A DNA stretch of 31,527 nucleotides. It comes from an uncultured Clostridia bacterium (GTDB lineage: Bacteria > Bacillota > Clostridia > Christensenellales > Aristaeellaceae). Shown here piece by piece: positions 1-7,048 of this stretch. The notes beneath the pieces were generated by a model. That model was given only the letters and a program-made list of their open reading frames with translations. It did no database searches and was not told the origin of the DNA. Position 1 is the first letter of the stretch. Every line of letters starts with the position of its first letter. A program made the position numbers and the translations under genes. Where the stretch lies: positions 1 to 31,527 of the forward strand of contig CAKUKM010000030.1 in the NCBI GenBank assembly GCA_934663595.1. The letters run 5' to 3'.

Positions 1-2
1 AT

Positions 3-117
3 CTTTTTTCGCTCTCGGGAAATGGGATTTCCCTTCGCGAAAAAAGCCCGCGCCCACCGTACACGCCGCTGGGCTCGATTGAAAGTTCGAGAGGGCTTCG
101 GCCCTCTCGAGCTCTCC
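3..117. repeat. Partial copy of an intergenic hairpin element
   Basis: Positions 3-46 form a 10-bp outer stem (3-12 with 37-46) enclosing a 7-bp inner stem (17-23 with 27-33). Positions 54-117 match 5091-5154 at 63 of 64 bases by direct comparison. The 17-base inner hairpin at 17-33 also recurs exactly at 4979-4995, but with different outer arms. The segment lies just beyond the 3' end of the minus-strand floA operon, so its GC-rich hairpin with a TTCG loop (about 90-110) may also stop or protect that transcript. The element may extend past the left edge of the window. Confidence 0.75.
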
Positions 118-132
118 TGGGGGAGTTGTTCG

Positions 133-759
133 TCAGCGCCTGCGTCTCATTGAAACCGGGGAATCGAGGATTTCCTTCATCACGACGGCGCGGCGCAGAT
201 CGGAGCGGGTCGGGCGGCGCGATTGCGGCTTTGCCGCCTCGTCCTCGCGCTCGGCCCGGGCGAGATGATGCGCGTGCTCGGCGTGGGATTCGCCCTCTTC
301 TTCGTGCGCGCCCAGCGAGCCGCCGATGCAGCCGTCCGCGTCGCGCATGCTTTCGCCCTGCGCAAGAGTCGTTTGAGCGCGCGGCGGAAGCGATCCGCCG
401 GGAGTCGTGCGCGGGGCGGGTTTTTCTTCGGAATCGGGCGGCACGAGGTCGCATTCGATATCGACCTCCGGCTCCACCAGATCCGAATCGATATCCACCT
501 CCGGCTCGACCAGATCGGGCTTTTCGGGGGCGGCCGCGTTCAGGATTTCCTTCATGGCGGTTTGCACGTTCAGCTTCGAAACCGGAACGCGCTTTTCCGC
601 ATCGAGGAACGCCTGCGCGGCTTCCTGCGCGGACATTTTCGGAACCGACGGGGCGGACTGGCCGGCCGGCGGACGCTTCTGCGCGCGCTTCTTCTTTTTG
701 TTGCTGCCGCTGATTAAGGCGATTGCGATGATAATGATGATGCCGAGTAAGCTATCCAT
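133..759 (-). CDS. Membrane-anchored acidic protein of unknown function, third gene of the floA operon
   Basis: 208 aa. The N-terminus (about residues 3-18) is one hydrophobic segment rich in Ile, followed by a lysine-rich stop-transfer stretch, so a single-pass membrane protein with a cytosolic tail is likely. Residues about 85-105 contain an 11-residue acidic repeat (core DLVEPEVDID) encoded by a 33-bp tandem duplication. Further on there is a Glu/His-rich stretch (GAHEEEGESHAEHAHH), then a basic end containing LRRAVVMKEILD. It starts 22 bases after floA on the same strand, with an AAAGGA-like site upstream, so it is probably co-transcribed with floA. In Bacillus the floA operon ends with the small gene yqfB; this protein does not look like YqfB. 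No function can be assigned. Confidence 0.75.
   Translation of the reverse strand: MDSLLGIIIIIAIALISGSNKKKKRAQKRPPAGQSAPSVPKMSAQEAAQAFLDAEKRVPVSKLNVQTAMKEILNAAAPEKPDLVEPEVDIDSDLVEPEVDIECDLVPPDSEEKPAPRTTPGGSLPPRAQTTLAQGESMRDADGCIGGSLGAHEEEGESHAEHAHHLARAEREDEAAKPQSRRPTRSDLRRAVVMKEILDSPVSMRRRR
455..520 (-). repeat. 33-bp tandem repeat, two units, inside the FloA-neighbour gene
   Basis: The sequence beginning at 455 repeats with an offset of 33 bases at 488, with a few substitutions. In frame it encodes two copies of an 11-residue acidic unit (SDLVEPEVDI plus D or E). A third, degenerate start (DLVPPD) follows in the protein. Confidence 0.8.
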
Positions 760-781
760 TGGACGTCATTCCTTTGGCCGA

Positions 782-1777
782 TCAGCCCTTCTGCTTCGCG
801 TCGCTGTCCGCGGGCTTGCCCTCGTCGGCGATCGCCTGGCGCATGTGGGTGTCGGAAATCACGTTCTGCATCTGATAATAGTCCATTACGCCCAGCTTGC
901 CGCTGCGCAGCGCCTCCGCCATCGCCTTCGGCACCTCGGCCTCGGCGGCGACGACCTTCGCGCGCATTTCCTGAACCGCGGCGACCATTTCCTGCTCGTG
1001 TGCGACGGCCATGGCGCGGCGTTCCTCGGCCTTGGCCTGCGCGATGCGGCGATCGGCCTCGGCCTGATCCATCTGCAGCTGCGCGCCGATATTGCGGCCC
1101 ACGTCCACGTCCGCGATGTCGATCGACAGAATCTCATATGCGGTGCCCGCGTCGAGGCCCTTGCTGAGCACGGTGCGGCTGATCAGATCGGGGTTTTCGA
1201 GAACCTCCTTGTGCGTTTCGGAGGAACCGACGGTGGTGACGATGCCTTCGCCGACGCGGGCGATGATCGTTTCTTCGCCGGCGCCGCCGACGAGACGGGC
1301 GATATTGGCGCGCACGGTCACGCGGGCCTTGGCGCGCAGCTCGATGCCGTCCTTCGCAATGGCGGCGACGACGGGCGTTTCAATCACCTTGGGGTTGACG
1401 CTCATCTTGACCGCCTCTTCGACGTTGCGGCCCGCGCGGTCGATGGCCATCGCCTTTTCAAACTCCAGCGGGATTTCCGCCGACTGCGCCGAAATCAGCG
1501 CATTGATGACGCGCTCGACATTGCCGCCGGCCAGGAAATGCGCCTCCAGCTTGTTGCGGTCGACCTCTACGCCGGCCTTGCGCGCCTGAATCAGCGGGCG
1601 AACGATCTTGGCCGGGTTGATGCGGCGCAGGCGCATGCCGAACATGCTGAAAATGCTGACGTGCACGCCCGAGGCCATCGCCTCAATCCAGAGGCCGATG
1701 GGGAACATGCTGAAGAACACGATGATGAAAACCAGAATGGCCAGTGCGATAAGCAGGTATGCAATTGCGGAATCCAT
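782..1777 (-). CDS. floA: Flotillin-like protein FloA
   Basis: 331 aa, the usual FloA size. The N-terminus (about residues 5-30) is a hydrophobic hairpin-type membrane anchor; then comes the SPFH/band 7 domain (about 60-220), including NPKVIETPVVAAIAKDGIEL and the stretch GRNIGAQLQMDQAEADRRIA typical of FloA. An Ala/Glu-rich coiled-coil segment (about 225-290) and a short charged tail follow. FloA organises functional membrane microdomains and membrane fluidity in Gram-positive bacteria. The gene sits 30 bases downstream of an NfeD-type gene, the classic flotillin partner. The ATG at 1777 follows an AAGGAG site. Identification is secure from sequence pattern and context. Confidence 0.95.
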   Translation of the reverse strand: MDSAIAYLLIALAILVFIIVFFSMFPIGLWIEAMASGVHVSIFSMFGMRLRRINPAKIVRPLIQARKAGVEVDRNKLEAHFLAGGNVERVINALISAQSAEIPLEFEKAMAIDRAGRNVEEAVKMSVNPKVIETPVVAAIAKDGIELRAKARVTVRANIARLVGGAGEETIIARVGEGIVTTVGSSETHKEVLENPDLISRTVLSKGLDAGTAYEILSIDIADVDVGRNIGAQLQMDQAEADRRIAQAKAEERRAMAVAHEQEMVAAVQEMRAKVVAAEAEVPKAMAEALRSGKLGVMDYYQMQNVISDTHMRQAIADEGKPADSDAKQKG

Positions 1778-1807
1778 AGGGTATCACTCCTTCAATATAA
1801 GTGGGTT

Positions 1808-2302
1808 TTATTTTTCCGCCTCGCGAACCACGATGCGGTTACCCTCGACGCGCAGCACGACGATCGGGCGGTCTGCGGCCACGAAATCGCCGTCGGAAAC
1901 GACGTTCAGCTTCACGCCGCCGAACTCGGCGATGCCCGCCGGGCGCAGCGCGGTGTGCGTTCTTCCGGTTTTGCCGATGAAATAGGTCAGATCCTGTTCG
2001 TCGCCCGCACCGAGCTCTTCATTCAGCACCAGCTTTGAGCGGCTCAGCCGGCCCTTTGCGATCGAGCGCATCGCGATCGAAAACGCAACGCCCAGCAGCA
2101 GCACCAGAATCACCACCAGAATCAGCGCCTGCAGCGGCGTAGGCTGCATCAGGAAAATGCCGCCGAGCATCAGCAGTATTCCGGAAATTCCGGGAAGTCC
2201 AAAGCCCGGAACATACATTTCCACGACCATCAGCCCGAAGCCCACGATGATCATGACCAGCGCCGGGATGTGCGCGAGCACCAAGGCGCCCAGTTCTCCC
2301 AT
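1808..2302 (-). CDS. NfeD-like membrane protein (short form)
   Basis: 164 aa from the ATG at 2302. This start is preferred because GGAGGG lies about 7 bases upstream and a TATAAT (2339-2334) lies in the 5' part of the longer open frame, which would then be untranslated. Residues about 8-80 contain several hydrophobic segments, with the motif VEMYVPGFGLPGISG characteristic of NfeD. The C-terminal half (about 95-164) fits the small OB-fold NfeD domain (GKTGRTHTALRPAGIAEFGG and VEGNRIVVREAEK). The N-terminal ClpP-like protease domain of long NfeD proteins is absent. NfeD-type proteins are encoded beside flotillins and are thought to act with them in membrane microdomains. Confidence 0.88.
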   Translation of the reverse strand: MGELGALVLAHIPALVMIIVGFGLMVVEMYVPGFGLPGISGILLMLGGIFLMQPTPLQALILVVILVLLLGVAFSIAMRSIAKGRLSRSKLVLNEELGAGDEQDLTYFIGKTGRTHTALRPAGIAEFGGVKLNVVSDGDFVAADRPIVVLRVEGNRIVVREAEK

Positions 2303-2333
2303 GGGAAGCCCTCCTTTTCTTTGATCTGCTTCC

Positions 2334-2362
2334 ATTATAGCATGCGCGGCGCGCGATGGAAA
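2334..2362 (-). promoter_or_regulatory. Promoter of the NfeD-floA operon
   Basis: On the minus strand a perfect TATAAT (2339-2334) is preceded, after 17 bases, by TTTCCA (2362-2357, 4 of 6 to TTGACA). It is about 32 bases upstream of the NfeD start codon. Confidence 0.6.
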
Positions 2363-2387
2363 CAGTATCGCGCGCAATTATGCGATT

Positions 2388-2786
2388 TTATGCCTGAACT
2401 GTCCAATCTGCCGCCTGAAGGCGCTCGGCGACGAGGCGATCCGTCCCGATCAGGTTAAAGGAAAGCAGCCGATCGCGGCTCACCCATTCAAACGCGCTGC
2501 AGTCGATCGCCCGGGGAGCGCCCGATTCCAGAGACGCGAAATAATACAGAATCAGCAGCTCGCGCCCGTCCTCGCGCACGGTTTTCGCATCGAAAATCTG
2601 CCCGACGCGAACGCGGATGCCGAGCTCCTCGTCGAGCTCGCGCGCGAGCGCTTCCTCCGGCGATTCGTGCGCCTCGAGCTTGCCGCCGGGGAATTCCCAT
2701 TCCAATGCGTGGTGCGCGGTTTTGTTGCGCTGGGCGAGCAGCACGTGGTTCTGGTCGATCACCATTCCGGCCGCTACGATGATCAT
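2388..2786 (-). CDS. mutT: Nudix hydrolase, MutT family
   Basis: 132 aa from the ATG at 2786. An ATG two codons upstream (2792) is in frame, but GGGAGGG at 2799-2793 would touch it, whereas its spacing to 2786 is a normal 6 bases. The Nudix box is complete: GGKLEAHESPEEALARELDE followed by ELGI, matching G-x5-E-x7-REU-x-EE-x-GU. The family hydrolyses nucleoside diphosphates linked to another group. The short single-domain form with the upstream WEFPGG resembles MutT-type 8-oxo-dGTP diphosphatases that sanitise the nucleotide pool, but the exact substrate cannot be read from sequence. The gene is transcribed divergently from psuK and is separate from the floA operon. Confidence 0.85.
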   Translation of the reverse strand: MIIVAAGMVIDQNHVLLAQRNKTAHHALEWEFPGGKLEAHESPEEALARELDEELGIRVRVGQIFDAKTVREDGRELLILYYFASLESGAPRAIDCSAFEWVSRDRLLSFNLIGTDRLVAERLQAADWTVQA

Positions 2787-2807
2787 ATGCATCCCTCCCG
2801 TCGATTT

Positions 2808-2836
2808 ATTTTAACATCTGCCGCGCAAAAAGGCAA
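2808..2836 (-). promoter_or_regulatory. Promoter of the mutT gene
   Basis: Minus strand TTGCCT (2836-2831), 17-base spacer, TAAAAT (2813-2808); 4 of 6 and 5 of 6 matches to consensus. It lies about 20 bases upstream of the mutT start. Confidence 0.55.
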
Positions 2837-2888
2837 TTGCGAATGCCGAAAAGCGCAAAAGATTACACAACCTTGATTTGACCTTGAC

Positions 2889-2917
2889 TTGTCCGCGCTG
2901 GACGGGCATGCTATAAT
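2889..2917 (+). promoter_or_regulatory. Promoter of psuK-psuG
   Basis: TTGTCC (2889-2894), 17-base spacer, perfect TATAAT (2912-2917). A second TTGACT at 2884-2889 is a closer hexamer match but has a 22-base spacer. The start codon of psuK follows at 2953. Confidence 0.6.
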
Positions 2918-2952
2918 TAGATTCCGGGAGAAACGAAACGGGGGATGGGCGA

Positions 2953-3876
2953 ATGCGGATTGCGGTTATCGGCGGCGCGAATATCGATATCGGCGGCTTT
3001 TCCCGCGCGGAGGCGCGTTTGCGCGATTCCAACCCGGGCGCGGTGCGCATGTCGCCGGGCGGCGTTGGAAGAAACATCGCCGCGAATCTCGCGCTGCTCG
3101 GCGCGGACGTCGAGCTGATTACGGCGCTGGGCGGCGACGATCGGGCGAGCATGCTGCGCGCGGACTGCGAGCGAATCGGCGTGGGGCTGCATTACGCGCT
3201 GTCCTTTCCGGAGATGGGCACGTCGACCTATCTCTATATCGCCAATGCCGACGGCGATATGCTGGTGGCGGTCAACGACATGGCGATTCACGAATCCGTT
3301 ACGCCCGAGGCGCTGGTTTCGGCGGTGGCGGCGGCGAACGAAATGGATGTGGCCGTGATCGAGGCGAATCTTCCGGCGCGGACGCTTGCGTTTCTCTCCG
3401 AGGCGCTTCGGGTGCCGATCGTTGCGGACGCAGTGTCGGCGGCGAAGGTGGAGCGGCTGGCGGGCGCGATTCCGCGGCTGAGCGCGCTGAAGCCGAACCG
3501 GATCGAGGCCGAAAGGCTGACCGGAATTGCCGTTTCGGACGAAAGAAGCGCGAGAAACGCGGCGGAAAAGCTGGTTCGGATGGGCGCTGCGAGCGTTTAT
3601 CTCACGATGGGCGAGCAGGGCGTGTGTGCGGCGGACGCGTCGGGCAGCGCGTTCCTTAAATGCAATCCGCGGCCGATGGCGAATGCGACCGGCGCGGGCG
3701 ACGCGTTTACCGCCGCAATCGCATGGGCGACGGCCCGGCACATGGATCTGTTTACCGCTGCGCGCGCGGGCATGGCGGCGGCGTCGATCGCCGTGGAATC
3801 CGCGGGCGCGGTGAATCCGGAGATGAGCGAGGGCAGATTGCGCGCGCGCATTTCCGAAATGAATCAAGGAGGTTGA
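2953..3876 (+). CDS. psuK: Pseudouridine kinase (PfkB family)
   Basis: 307 aa, normal for ribokinase/PfkB sugar kinases. It opens with the PfkB N-terminal pattern (IGGANIDIGG) and the glycine-rich SPGGVGRNIAANLALLGADV segment (about residues 36-55). PfkB signature 2 is NATGAGDAFTAAIAW, with the catalytic base Asp250. The family phosphorylates a sugar hydroxyl with ATP. Pseudouridine is the likely substrate because the next gene is psuG and the AGG AGG ribosome binding site of psuG lies inside the last codons of this gene, making the two co-transcribed. The reaction gives pseudouridine 5'-phosphate in the cytosol. The start ATG is preceded by GGGGGATGGG. Confidence 0.9.
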   Translation: MRIAVIGGANIDIGGFSRAEARLRDSNPGAVRMSPGGVGRNIAANLALLGADVELITALGGDDRASMLRADCERIGVGLHYALSFPEMGTSTYLYIANADGDMLVAVNDMAIHESVTPEALVSAVAAANEMDVAVIEANLPARTLAFLSEALRVPIVADAVSAAKVERLAGAIPRLSALKPNRIEAERLTGIAVSDERSARNAAEKLVRMGAASVYLTMGEQGVCAADASGSAFLKCNPRPMANATGAGDAFTAAIAWATARHMDLFTAARAGMAAASIAVESAGAVNPEMSEGRLRARISEMNQGG

Positions 3877-3882
3877 ATTTTC

Positions 3883-4806
<924 letters not shown>

Positions 4807-4812
4807 GAATAT

Positions 4813-5202
4813 GGAGCGGGGAACGGTGCGTTTCCCGCTCTCAGCTTGTCAAAAAAGTCTTTTTGACAAGCTGGTGGACGGGGGAGCAAGCTCCCCCGCC
4901 ACTGCCACCCCCTCGCAAGTTTTGCTTGAGTCTTTCAGACTCCGGCCGCAAAACTTGTAAGGAAGCTATTTTCTCTCCGGGAAATGGGATTTCCCTGCGA
5001 TAAAATAGCCCCGCGAGGCGGCAAACCTAAATCTTTGATTTAGCTTTGCCGGTCGCGCAGCGACTTGCTTGCCAAGGGCAAGCAACCTTGCCACCGTACA
5101 CGCCGCTGGGCTCGATTGAAAGTTCGAGAGGGCTTCGGCCCTCTCGAACTCTCCGGGTTTTTTCGACAGCCTGGGAGCGGGGAACGGTGCGTTTCCCGCT
5201 CT
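4813..5202. repeat. Mosaic of about ten hairpins bounded by a 29-bp direct repeat
   Basis: This 390-bp stretch has no gene. The identical 29 bases at 4813-4841 and 5174-5202 bound it; each copy is itself a hairpin with a 10-bp stem. Inside are: a perfect 14-bp stem (4842-4855 with 4860-4873); a 9-bp stem (4879-4887 with 4890-4898); a 10-bp stem (4916-4925 with 4948-4957) enclosing a 6-bp stem; an 8-bp stem (4965-4972 with 5002-5009) enclosing a 7-bp stem (4979-4985 with 4989-4995); an imperfect long stem (about 5018-5051); a 5-bp stem (5052-5064); a 9-bp stem (5065-5073 with 5077-5085); and a 13-bp stem with a TTCG loop (5121-5133 with 5138-5150), followed by six Ts at 5158-5163. The last part could terminate psuG transcription. 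The 64 bases 5091-5154 recur at 54-117. Confidence 0.85.
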
Positions 5203-5233
5203 GTTATAATTTGGTGAAAATGCATCTTTTTAC

Positions 5234-5261
5234 ATGACAAAGCCGTCTAAAGGGATATAAT
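5234..5261 (+). promoter_or_regulatory. Promoter of the vanZ-like/cobW operon
   Basis: ATGACA (5234-5239), 16-base spacer, perfect TATAAT (5256-5261). Transcription would start near 5268, so the open frame that begins with GTG at 5267 is not the real start. No palindromic Zur-like site is obvious around the promoter. Confidence 0.65.
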
Positions 5262-5299
5262 AGATTGTGGGTGGGTATCTCCGCCCGTCGGGAGAGAAC

Positions 5300-5764
5300 A
5301 TGAACAGGCATCGGGCGCGCGCGGCGGTTTTCGGAATACTGTCCCTTGCATGGATGGGCGCGATGACGTGGTTTTCCATGCAGTCGGGCGAGGAATCCGG
5401 CGCGCTGAGCGGAAAAATTGTAGACGGCCTGCTGGGCTGGATGCTCGCGCGGGGCGCGGACGCGGAGAAAATCGAATTCCTCGTTCGCAAGCTCGCGCAT
5501 TTCGGCATGTTCGCGCTCTCCGGACTGCTTACGGGAATGTCGCTCTTTTCCATTGGAAGGGGGCGCGGGGCGCTGATGGCGTCGCTGGGGCTGGAGGCCG
5601 CGCTCGCGGTTTCCAACGAGCTGGTTCAGCTTTTGCCCGAGGGGCGCGCGTGCAGCGTCAGGGATATGCTGATCGACTTTTCGGGCGCGGCGCTGGGCGT
5701 CGGGATTGCGATGCTGATCGGTCGATTCGGCGGACAGAAGGAAAGGCAAGGCAAGGAATTATGA
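5300..5764 (+). CDS. VanZ-like membrane protein
   Basis: 154 aa from the ATG at 5300, which has GGGAGA just upstream and lies downstream of the predicted transcription start. About four hydrophobic segments are visible. VanZ-family signatures are FLVRKLAHFGMFALSG (middle) and EGRACSVRDMLIDFSGAALG near the C-terminus. VanZ confers low-level teicoplanin resistance in enterococci, but most chromosomal VanZ-like proteins have no known role and should not be read as resistance genes. The stop codon overlaps the start of the next gene by 4 bases (ATGA), so the two are translationally coupled. Whether this reflects a functional link to metal handling is unknown. Confidence 0.85.
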   Translation: MNRHRARAAVFGILSLAWMGAMTWFSMQSGEESGALSGKIVDGLLGWMLARGADAEKIEFLVRKLAHFGMFALSGLLTGMSLFSIGRGRGALMASLGLEAALAVSNELVQLLPEGRACSVRDMLIDFSGAALGVGIAMLIGRFGGQKERQGKEL

Positions 5765-6990
5765 CGAAAGTAAATATCATCTCCGGTTTTCTGGGCGCAG
5801 GCAAGACGACGCTGATCAAGAAGCTGCTGGACGGCGCGTTTGAGGGCGAAAAGGTCGTGCTGCTGGAGAACGAATACGGCGAGGTCGGCATCGACGGCGG
5901 CTTCATGAAGGATTCTGGCATTCAGGTTACCGAGATCAACTCCGGCTGCATCTGCTGCACGCTCGTGGGCGATTTCTCCGACGCGCTGGTGAAGATGATC
6001 GAGACCTATCATCCCGACCGCATTCTGATTGAGCCGTCGGGCGTGGGCAAGCTGTCCGATATCCGCAAGGTCGTTTCCGACGTGGCCGCGGAGCATCCGG
6101 AGCTGGTGCTGGCCGGCTGCGCGACGGTGGCGGACGTGTCCAAATGCCGCATGTACGCCAAGAACTTCGGCGAATTCTTCCTGGATCAGATTCAGTCCGC
6201 CGAGACGATTATCCTGAGCCGCACGCAGTTCGCGTCGCAGGAGCGCATTGACAAGACGGTCGAGCTGCTCCGCGAGCACAACGCGCGCGCCAGAATCGTG
6301 ACCACGCCGTGGGACGAGCTGGACGCGAGCAAGATTCTCGAGACGATCGAGAAGCCCGATTTCCTGCTGACGATGGACGATCTGTTTACCGACGACGACG
6401 ACGATGATGACGACGAGCACGAGCACCATCATCACGATCACGACGAGCACGAATGCTGCTGCGGCCATCATCACCACGATCACGACGACGATGATGATGA
6501 CGATGATCATGACGAGCATGAGCACCACCATCATCACGATCACGACGAGCACGAGTGCGGCTGCGGCCATCACCACCATGATCACGACGATGATGACGAT
6601 GACGATGATCACGACGAGCACGAGCATCACCACGAGTGCGGCTGCGGCCATCACCATCATGATCACGATCATGAATGCGGCTGCGGACACCACCATCATC
6701 ACGGCCACGACGCGGACGAGGTGTTTGAGAACATCGGCGTGGAGACCCCGAAGAAGTTCGAGGAAGACGACATCCGCGACGCGCTGTCCCAGCTGGAGGA
6801 CGAGAAGCGCTTCGGCGCGATCCTGCGCGCGAAGGGCATTCTGCCGCTCACGAACGGCAGATGGATTCACTTTGATTACGTGCCCGGCGAGAGCGACGTG
6901 CGCTACGGCTCCGCGGACTACACCGGCCGCCTGTGCGTGATCGGCACGAAGATCAACGAAGAAGCGCTCAAGGAGCTGTTCGGCATCTGA
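5761..6990 (+). CDS. CobW/COG0523 metallochaperone GTPase with a His/Asp/Cys-rich insert
   Basis: 409 aa. The G3E GTPase domain has Walker A GFLGAGKTT (residues 9-17) and the metal-binding GCICC motif (Cys63, Cys65, Cys66) of COG0523 proteins. ILIEPSGVGKLSD follows. Residues about 211-316 are almost entirely His, Asp, Glu and Cys and include four copies of a core HEC-[CG]-CG-HHHH. The CobW C-terminal domain follows (about 320-409, with LRAKGILPLTNGRWIHFDYV). Family members hydrolyse GTP to deliver metal, chiefly zinc, to client enzymes in the cytosol, and many carry short His-rich loops. An insert of about 105 residues is unusually long. ATG 5761 overlaps the upstream stop; an upstream in-frame extension has no coding character. 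The exact metal is inferred. Confidence 0.93.
   Translation: MTKVNIISGFLGAGKTTLIKKLLDGAFEGEKVVLLENEYGEVGIDGGFMKDSGIQVTEINSGCICCTLVGDFSDALVKMIETYHPDRILIEPSGVGKLSDIRKVVSDVAAEHPELVLAGCATVADVSKCRMYAKNFGEFFLDQIQSAETIILSRTQFASQERIDKTVELLREHNARARIVTTPWDELDASKILETIEKPDFLLTMDDLFTDDDDDDDDEHEHHHHDHDEHECCCGHHHHDHDDDDDDDDHDEHEHHHHHDHDEHECGCGHHHHDHDDDDDDDDHDEHEHHHECGCGHHHHDHDHECGCGHHHHHGHDADEVFENIGVETPKKFEEDDIRDALSQLEDEKRFGAILRAKGILPLTNGRWIHFDYVPGESDVRYGSADYTGRLCVIGTKINEEALKELFGI
6391..6717 (+). repeat. Degenerate repeats encoding the His/Asp-rich metal-binding insert
   Basis: Four repeats, each encoding HEC-x-CG-HHHH flanked by runs of Asp (six to eight in a row) and alternating His/Asp/Glu. Synonymous differences (GAC/GAT, CAC/CAT) between units show that the protein composition, not the exact DNA, is kept. 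Confidence 0.85.
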
Positions 6991-6999
6991 TCGGCGAAA

Positions 7000-7023
7000 G
7001 CGCCCCGCCCGAGCGCGGGGCGC
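7000..7023 (+). other. Intercistronic hairpin between the two cobW genes
   Basis: Perfect 9-bp GC stem (7000-7008 with 7015-7023) ten bases after the first cobW stop. There is no T-run after it, so it is more likely an mRNA-stabilising or attenuating structure than a full terminator. Confidence 0.5.
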
Positions 7024-7048
7024 CGTCCGAACGAAAAGGAGTAATCGC

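Noticed and set aside
4813..5202. Insertion sequence or miniature transposon with ordinary terminal inverted repeats
   Set aside because: No transposase and no single pair of terminal inverted repeats spans the region. The flanking 29-bp repeats are direct copies of a hairpin, so only the neutral term hairpin mosaic is used.
5267..5299. Upstream GTG start for the VanZ-like gene
   Set aside because: It lies at or before the predicted transcription start and has no ribosome binding site; ATG 5300 has both.
5300..5764. Glycopeptide resistance gene
   Set aside because: Only a VanZ-like fold is present, without vanA/H/X/S/R genes; chromosomal VanZ-like proteins are common and not evidence of resistance.
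6391..6717. CRISPR-like repeat pattern
   Set aside because: The repeats are in frame within a protein gene, vary in length and have no unique spacers.
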